The notes beneath the pieces are model-generated. The model was not told the DNA's origin. It saw only the letters and a list, made by a program, of their open reading frames with translations, and did not search any database. A program made the position numbers and the translations under genes. This document shows, one piece after another, positions 23,001-35,044 of a stretch of DNA of 64,000 bases; positions within the stretch are counted from its first letter, which is position 1; each line of letters begins with the position of its first letter. The DNA comes from Tenebrio molitor (Eukaryota; Arthropoda; Insecta; Coleoptera; Tenebrionidae), in contig NC_091049.1 in NCBI RefSeq assembly GCF_963966145.1, positions 24,490,001-24,554,000 on the forward strand, read 5' to 3'.

Positions 23001-26000
23001 AACAATGTTAGTGAAAGAAAAACAAAATGAACGCACGCGGTCCGGACGACGGCTACTAATTTCCGAAATTACAAGATTGCAAAAAAAATGAACCTCCCGG
23101 GAGAAACTTAGGGATAATGCTTAAAATTAACAAATGGGCGCTTCTTAAAGAAACAGCATGCAACAAAATGAAATCTACAACATACCCTTACCACGTGGTC
23201 CTGGTCCCAAAAACAAAAACAACGGACAACGCACGTGAGATAAATAATTACCCGTGTGGATAAAAAAGAAACTGCCGGATTCTTCACGGGGGCACAAAAT
23301 ATCTACCCGGGACGGTAGTGTAATTGTTCGGATTTAACTTACAAATTTGAGAAACTTGGATCGCTCTTCGCAAGGTGTGTTTCTTTCGAAAAACTCAACA
23401 AAAGTGACCTACCCCCTTCAACCGCCCGCGCGAGCCCGTTTCATCCCCCCTATATTTCCGCTCGCAGTTCCTAGCCTAGCCGCTAGTACCTTCACATTTG
23501 GCGCGCTGTTGTGGCGGTACCGGAAATTTAAATTTAAATTTTAAACTGGGTCACTGCAATACTTTCCACTCATTTCCACCAAGAATGGCACGGATTAATT
23601 AAGCAAATATAATTGTTTTGTTATGGACCCATCTTCATCTGAAATGACCCGCTTAGGAAATAATGTACCCACTGCAAATCCAAGATTGAGATTATAATTT
23701 TAATATTATTCCAGAAATAGGTTTACAACTAACGGAACTTGTTGTTGCTGCATTTACCGCAATATCAGTTCTAATATGATAAAAAAAAAAGTTCATAAAC
23801 ACTAACAGCAAAATACTAAAAACCAGAAACACCATACAGAAATAGCATCAACTAAATTAATAAAAATTTTGTTATTAAAGTTACTTTTAATCTGTTAGAC
23901 TCTTGACATTGCACTTTGACAACTTCACTGAATTCATTACATTTGTTTGTGAGGTTATGATTATTTAGTGATATTCCCCCCTAAAGTGGCGCCGTGGAGA
24001 TCACAGGCACTAAAGCTTCGCCCAGGCAGATGTATAGTGAAATATGTCAATCATCAAGACGGCGGTGGTCATCACTATTGACTTGACGTTAATGCTTGGT
24101 TTACATTAATTTGTTTTGAAGTGACAGAAGAATGACGACCAAAGTATTTTGTCCCCAATAGTACGAATTTCCCTTATTCTCAATTTGTACCCTTCCACGT
24201 CCACGATGCATCTTTGTGACAGGCTCATCGAACTGTAAAACCTACTAAGAGAAGTAGTTAAAATTTACCTTTATTGTCTATAATCTCTGGACACTCGGCA
24301 ATATATATTCCCCAATCACCGTGTTCATTACCGTCAGTCTTCGATTTCACCAAGCTGATTTTGGTTTCCTCCTTGGGTGTAATATCAATCCTGTCAGTTT
24401 GCCAAGAATTGAAACCGGTTTCGGACCGAAACCTATATGTTAGATTAAATTCTGGTATTGTCAAGCTGCATTTTTCACATAGATATATATACAGCAGTAA
24501 ACATTTTTTTGTAATGGGTGGAATGGCAAGGGTAGTTGGTGTTTCGTTTGTAACTGTACTCGTATTTGACCATCTAAACTGATCTGAATACCTAAGAGTT
24601 GTACGGCATCATGGACAATTATATTTTCAAGATACTTACGTTCGTGAAATTTCCAGTACGATTCCTTGGCTCTTTTAAAGGCTATTGCGTTTGGTTCAAA
24701 ATCAACCGCTTTGTCAAAAACAACTTTACCATTTTGTAATACGTGCACGTTGTGCTTTACAATGACAAGAGTGAAATGAGTCCAGCCTTGCTCAGTGGTA
24801 CTTAATTTAAATCTACGCTGGTATGTTGGATTCGTTAGGAGTAATTCAATTTCACTTGACGAATATATTGAGAATGACTGAGAGTTTACAATTTTTTCCA
24901 CTTTGCTCTTGTCAATCTGAAAACCTGAAATGCGGTGCAATTTTTTGTGTATTAATTTGAGGGTAGTCTAAAGAGTTAGGAATTTTCTTTTTTGTATTGT
25001 ATGAAAATGTTTTATTTTTTCTAATATTGTCCATTCAAAGCGGGCGTTTTGACTTTGTCAAAAAATTTGACACTGTCGAATTATTATTTGAAAAAAATAC
25101 GCTTAACTAGCTATATGATGGAGGCCCACAGGCAGAGTTATAAAGAGAAAATGCCTGACTTTAGAGACAAAACAAAGTGTTTAAAAAAATTTTTGGGAAG
25201 TAAATGGTCAAAATTTGGGGAAAATGCCAGTTTCCCGAATGGTTGAGGAGATTTTTGCCGTAAGTCCACTTTTAATTTAAATTGATCTATTTAAAATGTT
25301 AGCTCCAATCTCTTTAAGATATCTGAAGAGACTGAGCACTATTCATTTTTAATGTTTTATGCTTCTACTCTGTGTCCTGCTCTGAAATTTTTTCGTTAAA
25401 ATCTGTTTACGTTAATTAAGGTACACCTACTTACTAGTTTCAATGCCGGTATACACGCTGGTCCCGATATAACCTGTCAGAAGAAATCCTGGAATAGGTG
25501 ACGATGAGTAGAACTCATATACAAAAAATGTTTCTAATAAAAGTCTTCGTTTTCGAGATAAAAATAATTTAAAATTTGGTCAAAATTTGCTGTTCGCTAA
25601 TAAGTTAATCGGGTTTAAAAAGGTAATTCTGGTTGCTTGGCTGCAATTTCTTTAGCAACGGTACCTGTAACATCTATGACATTTGTCCAGTTTAATTTCT
25701 ACTTCTGTTCTACTTTTGTGGAGCTACATCTGCATTTATGTGAGACTGATTTTATCCGAATCCGTATGTCTTTGCGATTGATATGTCCAGATCTAACCTG
25801 TGTTTCGCGCTGTGATTATTGTAGCATGGAGTTCAAGTAACGACATACGGCTTCGGATTCATGGATAACTCGATTACAAATTAATTTGATCGCTCTTTAC
25901 TTTCTCTACATAGAATTTAATGATATTCATGTCAACCAATCGTTCTCTGGACAAACTAAGTTTACATATAGGTATTAAGAAAACGTTACCTTCCCATCTC

Positions 26001-26239
26001 TTGTCTATGACAGGACCAATGATCTCATTTTCATTTTTGATGATCCAGTTGTCCTTATCCCAGCCTGCTAGGTGTAAAAAATTTGTTGAACTGTTGTGTT
26101 TTCCAGCAAACGGTGGATCTAAATAAATCGGTGAATCGATGTTACTGAGACAAATTATTTCATTGCCCTTTCGTAAGGTGATGTCTTCCGAAAGCAGCGG
26201 AATAGGAATGGATAAAACTAATAACAGGAAGGTTATCAT
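20068..26239 (-). CDS. Secreted or membrane EGF-like protein, paralogue 2
   Basis: Five exons on the minus strand: 26239-25990, 24924-24640, 24583-24269, 20595-20320 and 20187-20068, all joined in phase 1 with GT/AG borders. I chose the ATG at 26239, not the upstream one at 26320, because it gives a clean signal peptide (MITFLLLVLSIPIPLLS) aligned with paralogue 1 and is preceded by a splice-acceptor-like TTTTTTTCAG. Exon 1 ends in KRWEG at the same place as paralogue 1, and exon 3 is 315 bp in both. Exon 3 shares the Cys pair pattern LC-x-KC. Two EGF-like clusters follow: residues about 325-374 (CEPGKFGNDC to CECAWGYEGSEC) and 376-405. The frame continues into a strong donor (GTAAGT) at 20067, so at least one more exon is expected; I did not find it. 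Intron 3 (3.7 kb) carries a transposon, intron 1 a dispersed repeat. Function unknown; cell-surface recognition is a guess. Confidence 0.75.
21655..22190 (-). repeat. LTR-like repeat A, inverted copy
   Basis: The reverse complement matches 34225-34690 along its length: GAAGAGGGTTTTT...CGTCCCTG, TTTAATAAAAGGTATTTTGCG with a poly(A)-signal-like AATAAA, TCACATGTGTGTTTTATT, and TTTTGCGCAGGTTCGAATAT. The P element at 77 sits in a third copy. The layout suggests an LTR, but exact ends were not fixed. Confidence 0.7.
22748..22940 (+). repeat. Degenerate tandem repeat, about 40-45 bp unit
   Basis: Four to five units around AAAGCGCAACATTAAACAAT followed by GATAAAATAAGC. Non-coding; inside the transposon in intron 3. 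Confidence 0.75.
24977..25460 (+). repeat. Dispersed repeat C, copy in intron 1 of paralogue 2
   Basis: Matches 48478-49085 over most of its length (TTTATTTTTTCTAATATTG, GAGAAAATGCCT, GCCAGTTT-CCGAATGGTT). The copy at 48 kb has about 130 extra bases near 48855-48985. Class unknown. Confidence 0.7.
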
Positions 26240-26974
26240 TATAATCTGAAAAAAAGTAGATGTACAGAAATAAGGATAGAGTAGAAAATGCACAAGCAAA
26301 ATGCATACAGAATGCACCAACAGAAGATAATCTTGAAGTGTGTACAGATACGGATTAGCATTTTTCAGTAAGCTTTCATTGCCTTAGGTATATCGGGTGT
26401 CCCAGAACTCGCGCATCAGCCGTAAACCACAAATTCTGTTCCTCCATCTGATATAGGATTTTCAAGTTTTTTTTTCTTAAACCATTTAGTTTTTAAATTA
26501 CAGCAATTTTAAGACAGCCAATCACAGAAGAATGATTAGTAAAGTGTATCAGGTGAATTATTCCGTGTACTGTTGTTACCAGGTAACAAAATTAATGTTA
26601 AAAAGTCATTATTTGTCCTGTCAACTATGCAAACGTTTTATACCAAAGTCAAAGTGACATTAATTAGTACATTTGAAAAGTGTCGATTTTTGGACAGCAG
26701 CACAGTAACAAATATTCACTTCCGAAGCATACACCGAAATGATAATAACACTACCCGACATGATAATAATAATCTTCACATATGGTCGGGAGAAAATCCA
26801 CAATTCGAACATTTACTTTAAAAATGTACTTTTCGTTTAATGTTGTTTCCGTTTTCTGTTAAATGTCAAAGTGACAGAATTTAATAAAAGTTGTCCAAAC
26901 CATGACCAACTTCATTAAACTATGTTATGGCCATCCCAAATGTCGAAAAAAAGTAAACCAAATGACAAGTCGAT

Positions 26975-27311
26975 GATGGAGATGACGTGGCGATATCTAG
27001 TGAAATTTAGAATAACCACACATTTAAAAAGTTAAATATCAGGTTATGTTATATGCCATTTCATTGTCAAAAACTGTCAGTTTATACGTTTTCGTCGTGG
27101 AACTTGATCATTTCGGAGTAAAACGATGCAAGAATTACAGAATTCGAGGTTCTAAGACGCTAACTAATTTTTCATGTTCCTGCCATAGTGTCATAAAAGT
27201 ATAAACTGACAGTTTTTGACAATGAAATGGCATATAACATAACCTGATATTTAACTTTTTAAATGTGTGGTTATTCTAAATTTCACTAGATATCGCCACT
27301 TCATCTCCATC
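26975..27311. mobile_element. MITE with about 115-bp near-perfect inverted arms
   Basis: GATGGAGATGACGTGGCGAT through CAGTTTATAC (26975-27090) pairs with 27198-27311 almost without mismatch. A 27-base segment beginning CATGACCAACTTCATTAAAC occurs directly repeated on both sides (26901 and 27313). Confidence 0.85.
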
Positions 27312-28057
27312 ACATGACCAACTTCATTAAACTATGTTAACGAATTTCTTTTCTAGTACCACAAATTTCCCGAAGAACCTCAAACCATTTAGCTCTAACT
27401 CCACTGTCGCTGGGAAATTGAAATAAAGGTTTTTCAGAATTGCCACAAATAATGCATTTAATGAGCATTTTCAGAGTTTTTTGATTGACAAAATTTCAAA
27501 TCTGACGGCAATTTTACCTCGATGTCTAACAAACAGATGGCACCACTTCATCACTATCCACAACATACTTCATACGAAGCGCATTTTAATGGAATTGGAA
27601 TGGCCATAACATAGTTTTTCCACTCTCTACATGGTAAGTACGTTGTTATGACATTGATTTGGTGGATGTAGGTACAACTTTTTTGACCTACCGTTGGTTA
27701 CTATTAACGACGGGATGTAAGTAACCACTTACCTCCCTCGGGGAAATAAGTGACAAAAATTAAACCAAACAAAACACTAATATGCCTTATGGTAACGTTT
27801 ATTCGATTTCTGTGGCAGGGGGAAGGAACATGAAGCGTTTGCAGCCTCAGCAACTTCCATTTCTCTTTTAATTTTGTTCAAATTCATTTTACAAACTTTT
27901 GACACGACGCTTTTAATATTGACGTTTTGTGTTATGCAAGTCGTAGCAACAGGCAACAGCATACTGATATTTTATTCAAATATTTAAAATAAATTCATCA
28001 AAAAGAATCTATGCAGTTCAAAATAACTTCGAGAGTGGAAAAAATATTATAAACAAT

Positions 28058-28162
28058 TCGGGAGGTAACTAATTTAACCAGTCTCGGACTCTATTGCTAC
28101 CCCTCGCTATCGCTCGGGGGCAAACCTGTCCTCGACAGGTGAATATTAGTTACCTCCCTTAA
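28058..28162. repeat. Short inverted repeat unit
   Basis: GGGAGGTAACTAAT pairs with ATTAGTTACCTCCC around a GC-richer centre containing CCCTCGCTATCGCTCGGGGG. Likely a small foldback. Confidence 0.6.
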
Positions 28163-29494
28163 TGTTTAAATAACTATTAATGAAGTTGGTCATGTCCAAA
28201 CATTTCATCACAGTTTTTTTAGCAGCAACATCTAAAGTCATTTCCTCGGAAACGCATACATTTAGTAGAGTTACCTTCAGGAAGGCGTGTGTGATTGGTT
28301 ATCTTAAAATCCTTTTCATTTCAAAACTAACATGCTTTTGACGTTTTTTAATAGTGATTAATAGTGCTATTCTCTAAAATTTTACTGCATAATGTAAAAA
28401 GTTACAGTATGTAGCTAACAGAGCAATGTGAGAAACGTCCTTACAGAGATACATAAAATTCGTATTCTCTAAATACCTCTGTACGCATTTGCCTAACAGA
28501 GCTATTTAATACATTTGAAAATTAGTGGAGTAAGCTTTGCCCGAGTGAACATTGCAAATTTCGTACCTTTCAAAAATGGAAAGTGTCTAAATAAACAATT
28601 ACAAAACGAAAAAGGTGCCAAAATACAACTTCCGAGCAGCAACTACGACGAATATTTGAAATTATGTAGTGGAAACGGATGATATTTTTCGTTCTGGCGA
28701 ATTAAATCCAAACATTTCCCCAAATTACCTTTGGAAGTTGTTCAGGCCGTTAGCCCTACCACTGGTGGGGTTAGCTCCCCCCAACTCAAACCCCTAGTTG
28801 TTAGTTATAGACTGTACTGTACGGCACTTGTAATCGAGAAATAAATGAGAAAGCATCCTGCAAAGAAGTCTTTACTCATTTTAGAAGCGCAAAACGATAT
28901 CGCAACAAATCTGGTCCTTCGAGATAATGCGAACAGAAGTCTTGGGATAAGTTGTCCAAGAAATTAAAAGCAATTGGTGCTGGTTCCGTTTTATCGCCAA
29001 AAGAATGGGGGTTGTTCATGTTTATTTTTGTGATAGTGAGTCAGTATAATCGGTAGAACTAGGCAGAATTAATAAGAAAGCAAACGTCAAGATTACATGT
29101 ACTGACATTTATTATGACTTACAGAGGCTTTACAGTGCTTATGGTGACGATTTGTCTCACCATAAATTTACAGCGTCTGTAAGCTATAGAATGTGTGTTA
29201 CAGAGACAATTTCTCTTGGAGAATACCATTTTGTGTTACAGACTGTAGCTTATAGGGTTTTAGAGTGGGCAACTTTTGCTTAGAGAATAGCACCATTAAT
29301 ATTAAAATTAGCAGTTAACGGCTGACGCGCGTGTTCTTGGACACTCTGTATATGACTCTATTTCGGTATTGGCAACATCTCCTAAATAAAGATCTATTTA
29401 AAACAGGTAAAACTAATTTACGTATTACATTTTAATGCTCGTATTGATTGATAAACACTCAAAAAAAAACGCTTCCTTGTGATTAATTTCTACA

Positions 29495-29733
29495 AATACA
29501 GGGTCCCGGAGTTGCGAAAAAGCTCCATATGATATTAAAGATATCAACTTTTACTTTTTTCTAGATGATAGCTACGCTTCTACTGCACATTCGGAAAATA
29601 TTGCGGTATATGTACAGTGTGTTTCAATATTATAAAAACACTAAAGTTATGTTTTTTTAAACTGAACCTGTCCAGTTTGATTTTATTTTTGAATTCTATG
29701 CTAAATTATTAATCAAATTTATACATTTACTTA
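29495..29733 (+). repeat. Repeat D, left part of copy 1
   Basis: Starts with the mariner-like end CAGGGTCCCGGAGTTGCGAA. Its sequence recurs inverted, split, at 63745-63870 and 52970-53079. Here it is cut by two Sailor-like elements (29734-33911) and resumes at 33912. Confidence 0.75.
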
Positions 29734-30793
29734 TATGCCATTCACGATGTTTTGGCATAAGGGGAGGCTATGGAAAAAGTGCATTTAAGTTGGCAGTAAA
29801 GCTGTCTGTTGAATTAGGTTATTTTTTTCTAAGTTTGAGGTTATAAACTGCGTCATTGTCTAGTGCATTGTTGTCAGTTTTACTAGTTTGCAATATAAAA
29901 TACTCACACATTTTTAATCCAATTTAACAAAACAGGAAACTGACTTGAACAGACTACAGAATAGTAGGGACCGGGACCGAAAGTTAAAGTGGCTCCTGCA
30001 CCACTTAGATAACCCACCTATACAGTGTCTTAACCAACCAGTTAGTAACTTCTCAATGAATTTTTTATTTTAACCAAAACGTTCCTAGAACTAGATTGTA
30101 TAAAATCTGGTACCTACTTATTAAGCCTTACTTTATTCGAATCTTTCTGCAAAATATTTACACACCCATCGTCCATGACAAAAAAAAGAACAAAACTATT
30201 CAACTTCCATAATTTCATTAGAAAATTCTGAATCATCATTACCTGCATCAAATTCCGAGTCAGATTCTCCTAATGAAATTATTAAAGGAAGAACGTTTTC
30301 AAATGAAAGATTTCCCATTAATTTTGCCCAATCTTCCGAAATAAGTTCTTCACAATATCTACAAAAATGTTGGCAAATTTCAGGAGTACATTTTAAAATA
30401 GACTCAAGCCATAAATTCACAACTCTATCGCGAAGTTATAATAGGGCTTACAAAACCCCTGTGCCATTTCAATTGGGTCGTTGTTTCTTCCTTCACTATC
30501 CGTTCTACATATTTATCTTGTACTCACCTACGATTCAATTTATACACAAAAAGAACTTGACTTTGTAACTTTCTGAAAACATGTTCTGCAGTCTAATTCA
30601 AACACCATCAATACGTTTTAAAGTCGCTTAATTATGATTACGGTAAATTTTCGGCAACATGTTATGTTCATTTTGATAGGTCCTCATGTCAGGCACTTTA
30701 GTGACAGCAGAGATGACAGAAATCAAACATGTATCCAACGTTAAAAAATGAAATCATAGCCTCCCCTTATGCCAAAACATCGTGAATGGCATA
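29734..30793 (-). mobile_element. Sailor-like deletion derivative 1
   Basis: Inverted ends begin TATGCCATTCACGATGTTTT followed by GGCATAAGGGGAGGC. It keeps only the last part of the transposase gene (30429-30196). It abuts a second inverted copy at 30794. Confidence 0.8.
30196..30429 (-). pseudogene. C-terminal fragment of a Sailor-like transposase
   Basis: Frame with LWLESILKCTPEICQHFCRY, then EDWAKLMGN and an acidic tail ending EIMEVE before the stop. It is clearly related to 51303-51500 of the fuller element (WSESLLKCTPEIWQ). The catalytic part is missing. Confidence 0.75.
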
Positions 30794-31079
30794 TATACCA
30801 TTCACGATGTTTTGGCATAAGGGGAGGCTATGATTTCGTTTTTTAACGTTGGATACATGTTTGATTTCTGTCATCTCTGCTGTCACTAAAGTGCCTGACA
30901 TGCGGACCTATCAAAATGAACGTAACATGTTGCCGAATTTACCGTAATCATAATTAAGCGACATTAAAACGTATTGATGGTGTTTGTATTAGACTGCAGA
31001 ACATATTTTCAGTAAGTTACAGTGAAGTCAAGTTCTTTTTATGTATAAATTGAATCGTAGGTGAGTACAAGATAAATAG

Positions 31080-33111
31080 TGTGATGAACCAAGGGGGTAA
31101 TTTAAAATTCCCACCAAGCGGCCATCTCATTTTTTTTTCTACCAACATACGCAATGAAAATAAAACCCGCGAAATTCAAAAATGGCCAAGAGCGCGTGAT
31201 CGTACCTAGTTAATTTCCCTACGTTGTGTTTTTTTTTATACAAATTAAACATTACCAGATTCGTTCCAACAGGGTTTGTGAACCACACAGAAGAGTGCAA
31301 ATAAAACAACACAATAATTAAAACCAGCTATTTTTCGTTAACGCCGGGATTAATGAATAATAAAACGTCTCGGGAGAGGGCACCCAAGTCTCCCCAAATG
31401 TGAGAAGACTACTCATTTAGAACTCTAGGAAAATGGTGAGCTCTGGCCATTCCCCTAGACCCCCGAATGAGGCTCCGCTAAAACCTCTCCTGAAAATACG
31501 AACAAGCCGAAGTGACAACGTGGACGGGACAGTTAGTGAAATTGAGCAAAACTGATTTCATAAACAACACAATTCAAATTCAGGAAAACAGGAGGGTCAT
31601 GTACATTACAAACAAAACAGTTACTTCGGACCGTTCGAGCGAGAGCGGGCACTAGACGAGAACTTTAGCATGTTTTTCTTTTTTTTCTTTTCAAGTTAAT
31701 TTACAATGTGCGGCAGATACGCTATAGAAGGAGCGAGTGGCTTTGTGTGGTCCGATGGTCTGTGGCACCTATCCTTACGACTTTAACATTTCCCGCCTAC
31801 CCGTGATTTAGTGCTAAGGGAAAAGTCCTAACTGCTTTACGTTACGTCAACAAATTGAGGTACTCTAAGTTCATCGGTTGAAGTGAACATGACTTTTCCA
31901 AAGCAAAAGAAAAACAAAACGCGCTTGTCAGGCTACACAGACTCAGGGAAAATAGACCTGATCACATTTCCGGAAGTGTGCCATGGAGCTCGGGTATAAC
32001 CCAGCATTCAACAAGTCCTGCCAAGCGTTAGGTTTTTGGGTCTCCCTTGGGGTGCAAATTTTATGAGGACCGCGAAGCCGTGTTCAACGCTTGGAGATTA
32101 GAGGAAACAAAACCCCTCAAACAGAGAGAGACCCTCGCGGTAAGGTCAAGAATTTACATTTACAGCAAACTGGAAAAAGCAAACAAAAAAAGAAACGCGA
32201 CAAATATTTGTTGACAGAGCGATCTAAGAACACTTTCAAATTGGGATGGAAAAATGGTAACAACCATTAACACATACATAAAAATAAAAAACATAGTCCG
32301 GTCGACCCTAGCATACTAGAGCCGGATCATCGACAAGGGGGGGCGCCCTGAATAATATGGAGGGCGCCCCTGGACTAAATGTAGTAGATCCCTAGCTAAG
32401 GAAAACCCACGGAGACACCTGAAATATAAACACATTTGGTTGCTACCGGAATGGAAAGTGGAAAACTTTGAAATTTTGATTAAAGTGTTGCGTCACTCGT
32501 AATAATTAAAAAGGATCAAAAAATGAGGGAGTGCGCTCATATAAAAGTGAAAGCCACAGACCCACGCTAAAACTTGGTGCCCTTTTTCTTTTAGGAACGT
32601 TAGTGAATTGTTACCCCTGAGTTTACAAAAAAACGTGATCCGGACGATTTTATAAAATTTGCAAAGCTAGAACCAAGCTGCCTTACGCTCCTTCGCAAGC
32701 TTATAAATGTTAAAAGCGTAATACATGGGGATGGTCGAGATAATTGTGGATTTTGTAAAGCATGGTGGAGACCCACGTGCGACCCATTTGTGTCTTATTA
32801 TTGTTAAACTACATTTCGCGTGAAGCAGAATTAATTTTAGTACCCCAAACACATACCTAGTTCAAAAACAGAAGCTGGACAGCAACCTCTAGCACAGTTC
32901 AATAAAAAAAAAAAACAACTAAAATTGCACAATTTGAACACAGAAAAATACATCGTACTTCTGCACTACTCTGCAGTCCAGACAAAAGTGTCCCTAAAAA
33001 AACATGGCCGTTCATCCCCTGTCGACTCTCACCCCCGCCCCCAAGCGGTCGCCGACGGTACTTCTATAGCTTTTATTGGCGGTTAGTTTGAATTCAAAAG
33101 CGGTTATCTCA
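31080..33111. mobile_element. Candidate solo LTR C (2032 bp)
   Basis: Inserted in the Sailor-like copy: the empty site is visible in copy 1. It starts TGTGATGAACC and ends ATCTCA, with ATAG before and ATAT after (one mismatch in a 4-bp duplication). GC-richer, non-coding, with a hairpin GGGGCGCCCT...AGGGCGCCCC (32341-32370). TG...CA ends and size suggest a long solo LTR; no second copy to prove it. Confidence 0.6.
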
Positions 33112-33204
33112 ATATGTAGCACGGATAGTGAAGGAAGAAACAACGACCCAATTGAAATGGCACAGGGGTTTTGTAAGACCTATTATAACTTCGCGATAGA
33201 GTTG

Positions 33205-33440
33205 TGAATTTATGGCTTGAGTCTATTTTGAAATGTACTCCTGAAATTTGCCAACATTTTTATAGATATTGTGAAAAACTTATTTCGGAAGACTGGGCAA
33301 AATTAATGGGAAATCTTTCATTTGAAAACGTTCTTCCTTTAATAATTTCATTAGGAGAATCTGACTCGGAATTTGATTGAGAATTTGATGCAGATAATGA
33401 TGATTCAGAATTTTCTAATGAAATTATGGAAGTTGAATAG
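33205..33440 (+). pseudogene. Second Sailor-like transposase C-terminal fragment
   Basis: Same product as 30429-30196 with a few changes and one in-frame TGA near 33378 after GESDSEFD. Confidence 0.7.
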
Positions 33441-33911
33441 TTTTGTTCTTTTTTGTCATAGACGATGGGTGTGTAAATATTTTGCAGAAAGATTCGATTA
33501 AAGTAAGGCTTAATAAGTAGGTACAAAATTTTATACAATCTAGTTCTAGGAATGTTTTGGTTAAAATGAAAAATTCATTGAGAAGTTACTAACTGGTTGG
33601 TTAAGACACTGTATAGGTGGGTTATCTAAGTCGTGCATAAATTAAGAGGAGCCACTTCGTCTTTCGGTCCCGGTCCCTACTATTCTGTAGTCTGTTCAAG
33701 TCAGTTTCCTGTTTTGTTAAATTGGATTAAAAATGTGTGAGTATTGTTCTATTGCAAACTAGTAAAACTGACAACAGTGCACTAGACAATGACGCAGTTT
33801 ATAACCTCAAACTTAGAAAAACATAACCTAATTCAACAGACAGCTTTACTGCCAACTTAAATGCACTTTTTCCATGGCCTCCCCTTATGCCAAAACATCG
33901 TGAATGGCATA

Positions 33912-34215
33912 TATATCTGCCATCGTTTTTGATCAGTGGCGCCTGTTTTACCAGAATTTCGAATTGCAAAGGTCCCTTCGAAAATTCGTACCTTCCAAAT
34001 CGTTGCACATAAATTAAAATGATTGACGCTGTTTGATTTCTAAATGTATGCCGCATCCGCTGAGTGTTTACTCAACAACCTGCTCAGTCGCATATGCCTA
34101 TTGTGATTTTTTAAACATAACGAACTAAAAATATCAAGAACTCATTTTTTTCAAATGGCACCCCGTATTTATTATTGCATTGGTCGAAAGCTTTTTTGAC
34201 AAGCTTTTGAACAAT
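33912..34215 (-). repeat. Repeat D, right part of copy 1
   Basis: Reverse complement of 52640-52950 (TGCCATCGTTTTTGATCAG, AACGATTTGGAAGGTACG, AAAGCTTTTTTGACAAGC) and partly of 56530-56790. Together with 29495-29733 it forms the host repeat into which the Sailor-like elements jumped. Confidence 0.75.
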
Positions 34216-34224
34216 ATAAGGTTT

Positions 34225-34690
34225 CTTTTTTGAAGAGGGTTTTTATTCGTCCCTGTGTGACAACTAAATTATAATTTGTTTACTTGTTTTGCAAACTTTA
34301 ACTTGTCATTTTGTCTGTCATTTACCCATTTTCTGTTTGTTCTAGTGTTGCCGCCTTAATCTTGTTGTTTGTCTTTGCAATGGCCTCAGCCAGTTAATTT
34401 ACTTTACATCGTTATACTTAATTTCTGTTATTTTGGAGTCGTTTCATTTTTAATGTTAAGTTAAGTTATTACAGGAATTTTTAATAAAAGGTATTTTGCG
34501 TCCCTCACATGTGTGTTTTATTTTGCGGTACTCTTCCAACTGGAACCCTCATCGTTTGCATTCCGAACCTTTTCCGCCAAAAGAAAAACACAACGTAGGA
34601 CCCCTCCGCTTCGATGACGATCACCACCACAATTGTAGCAGTTTTGCGCAGGTTCGAATATTTGGCGGAAAGAAGTAATTACAATAGGTA
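34225..34690 (+). repeat. LTR-like repeat A, plus-strand copy
   Basis: Matches 21655-22190 inverted and the window start. It contains AATAAAAGGTATTTTGCGTC and CCAACTGGAACCCTCATCG. No coding frame. Confidence 0.7.
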
Positions 34691-35044
34691 TGAGAAAGGA
34701 TACCCAAATGCTTAAATATTGGTCAAAAGTGAATGACAGTGACATCTAGATCGATGTAAAACCAATTTAAAGATAGTTGGACCGCATAGTTAGAATGAAT
34801 AAACCTTGGGTTCATCATTAGGTATGAGATGACCAAGAGAACAACGAAATGTCAAAAAAATGGAAACATGCTGGTTCTTGACCTAAAAAGATTCACATGT
34901 AGATTATGATTATTTCTATTAAAGTGTACTTTATGATATTTTTTCAACAGCTTAGGTAATTTCCTTCCATTCGTGCAATCATGGGTATGATTCTACCAGT
35001 TAAATTAATAGTTGTAATATTTCGTTGCTACCGGTTCCTCTACC
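34691..35044. other. Unassigned
   Basis: No recognisable feature in this 350-base stretch. Confidence 0.5.

Larger units (their letters stand above)
20910..24161. mobile_element. TA-flanked transposon in intron 3 of paralogue 2
   Basis: Inverted ends CTATTGGGGACAAA-TACTTTGGTCGTCA at 20910 and 24161, with TA on either side; a weaker match (GTAAAGCAAGCATTA) continues inside. It has no transposase and encloses retroelement debris: repeat A (21655-22190), a tandem array (22748-22940) and a GC-rich stretch (22240-23560). Confidence 0.75.
26393..29348. mobile_element. Mariner-like element with nested debris
   Basis: Ends GGGTGTCCCAGAAC-CGCGCATCAGCCGT and, inverted, ACGGCTGACGCGCGTGTTCTTGGACACTC, with TA at both sides. 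A frame at 26573-26821 ends in WSGENPQ, faintly like mariner transposases around the first catalytic region, but nothing complete is present. Inside are a 337-bp MITE (26975-27311), a GGGAGGTAACTAAT inverted pair (28060-28160) and an inverted pair around TAGTGCTATTCTCTAA (28358-29295). Confidence 0.6.
30794..33911 (+). mobile_element. Sailor-like deletion derivative 2, split by a 2-kb insert
   Basis: Same ends as copy 1 (30794 onward; 33911 backward), opposite orientation and directly adjacent. The insertion 31080-33111 separates its left 286 bases from the rest. It carries the same C-terminal transposase fragment (33205-33440, plus strand), with a TGA near 33378. Confidence 0.8.

Noticed and set aside
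24274..24582. Plus-strand frame at 24274-24582
   Set aside because: Lies opposite exon 3 of EGF-like paralogue 2, whose splice borders and homology to paralogue 1 are clear.
25874..26320. Upstream ATG at 26320 as start of EGF-like paralogue 2
   Set aside because: The extra 27 residues contain a splice-acceptor-like TTTTTTTCAG boundary and the downstream Met gives a signal peptide aligned with paralogue 1.
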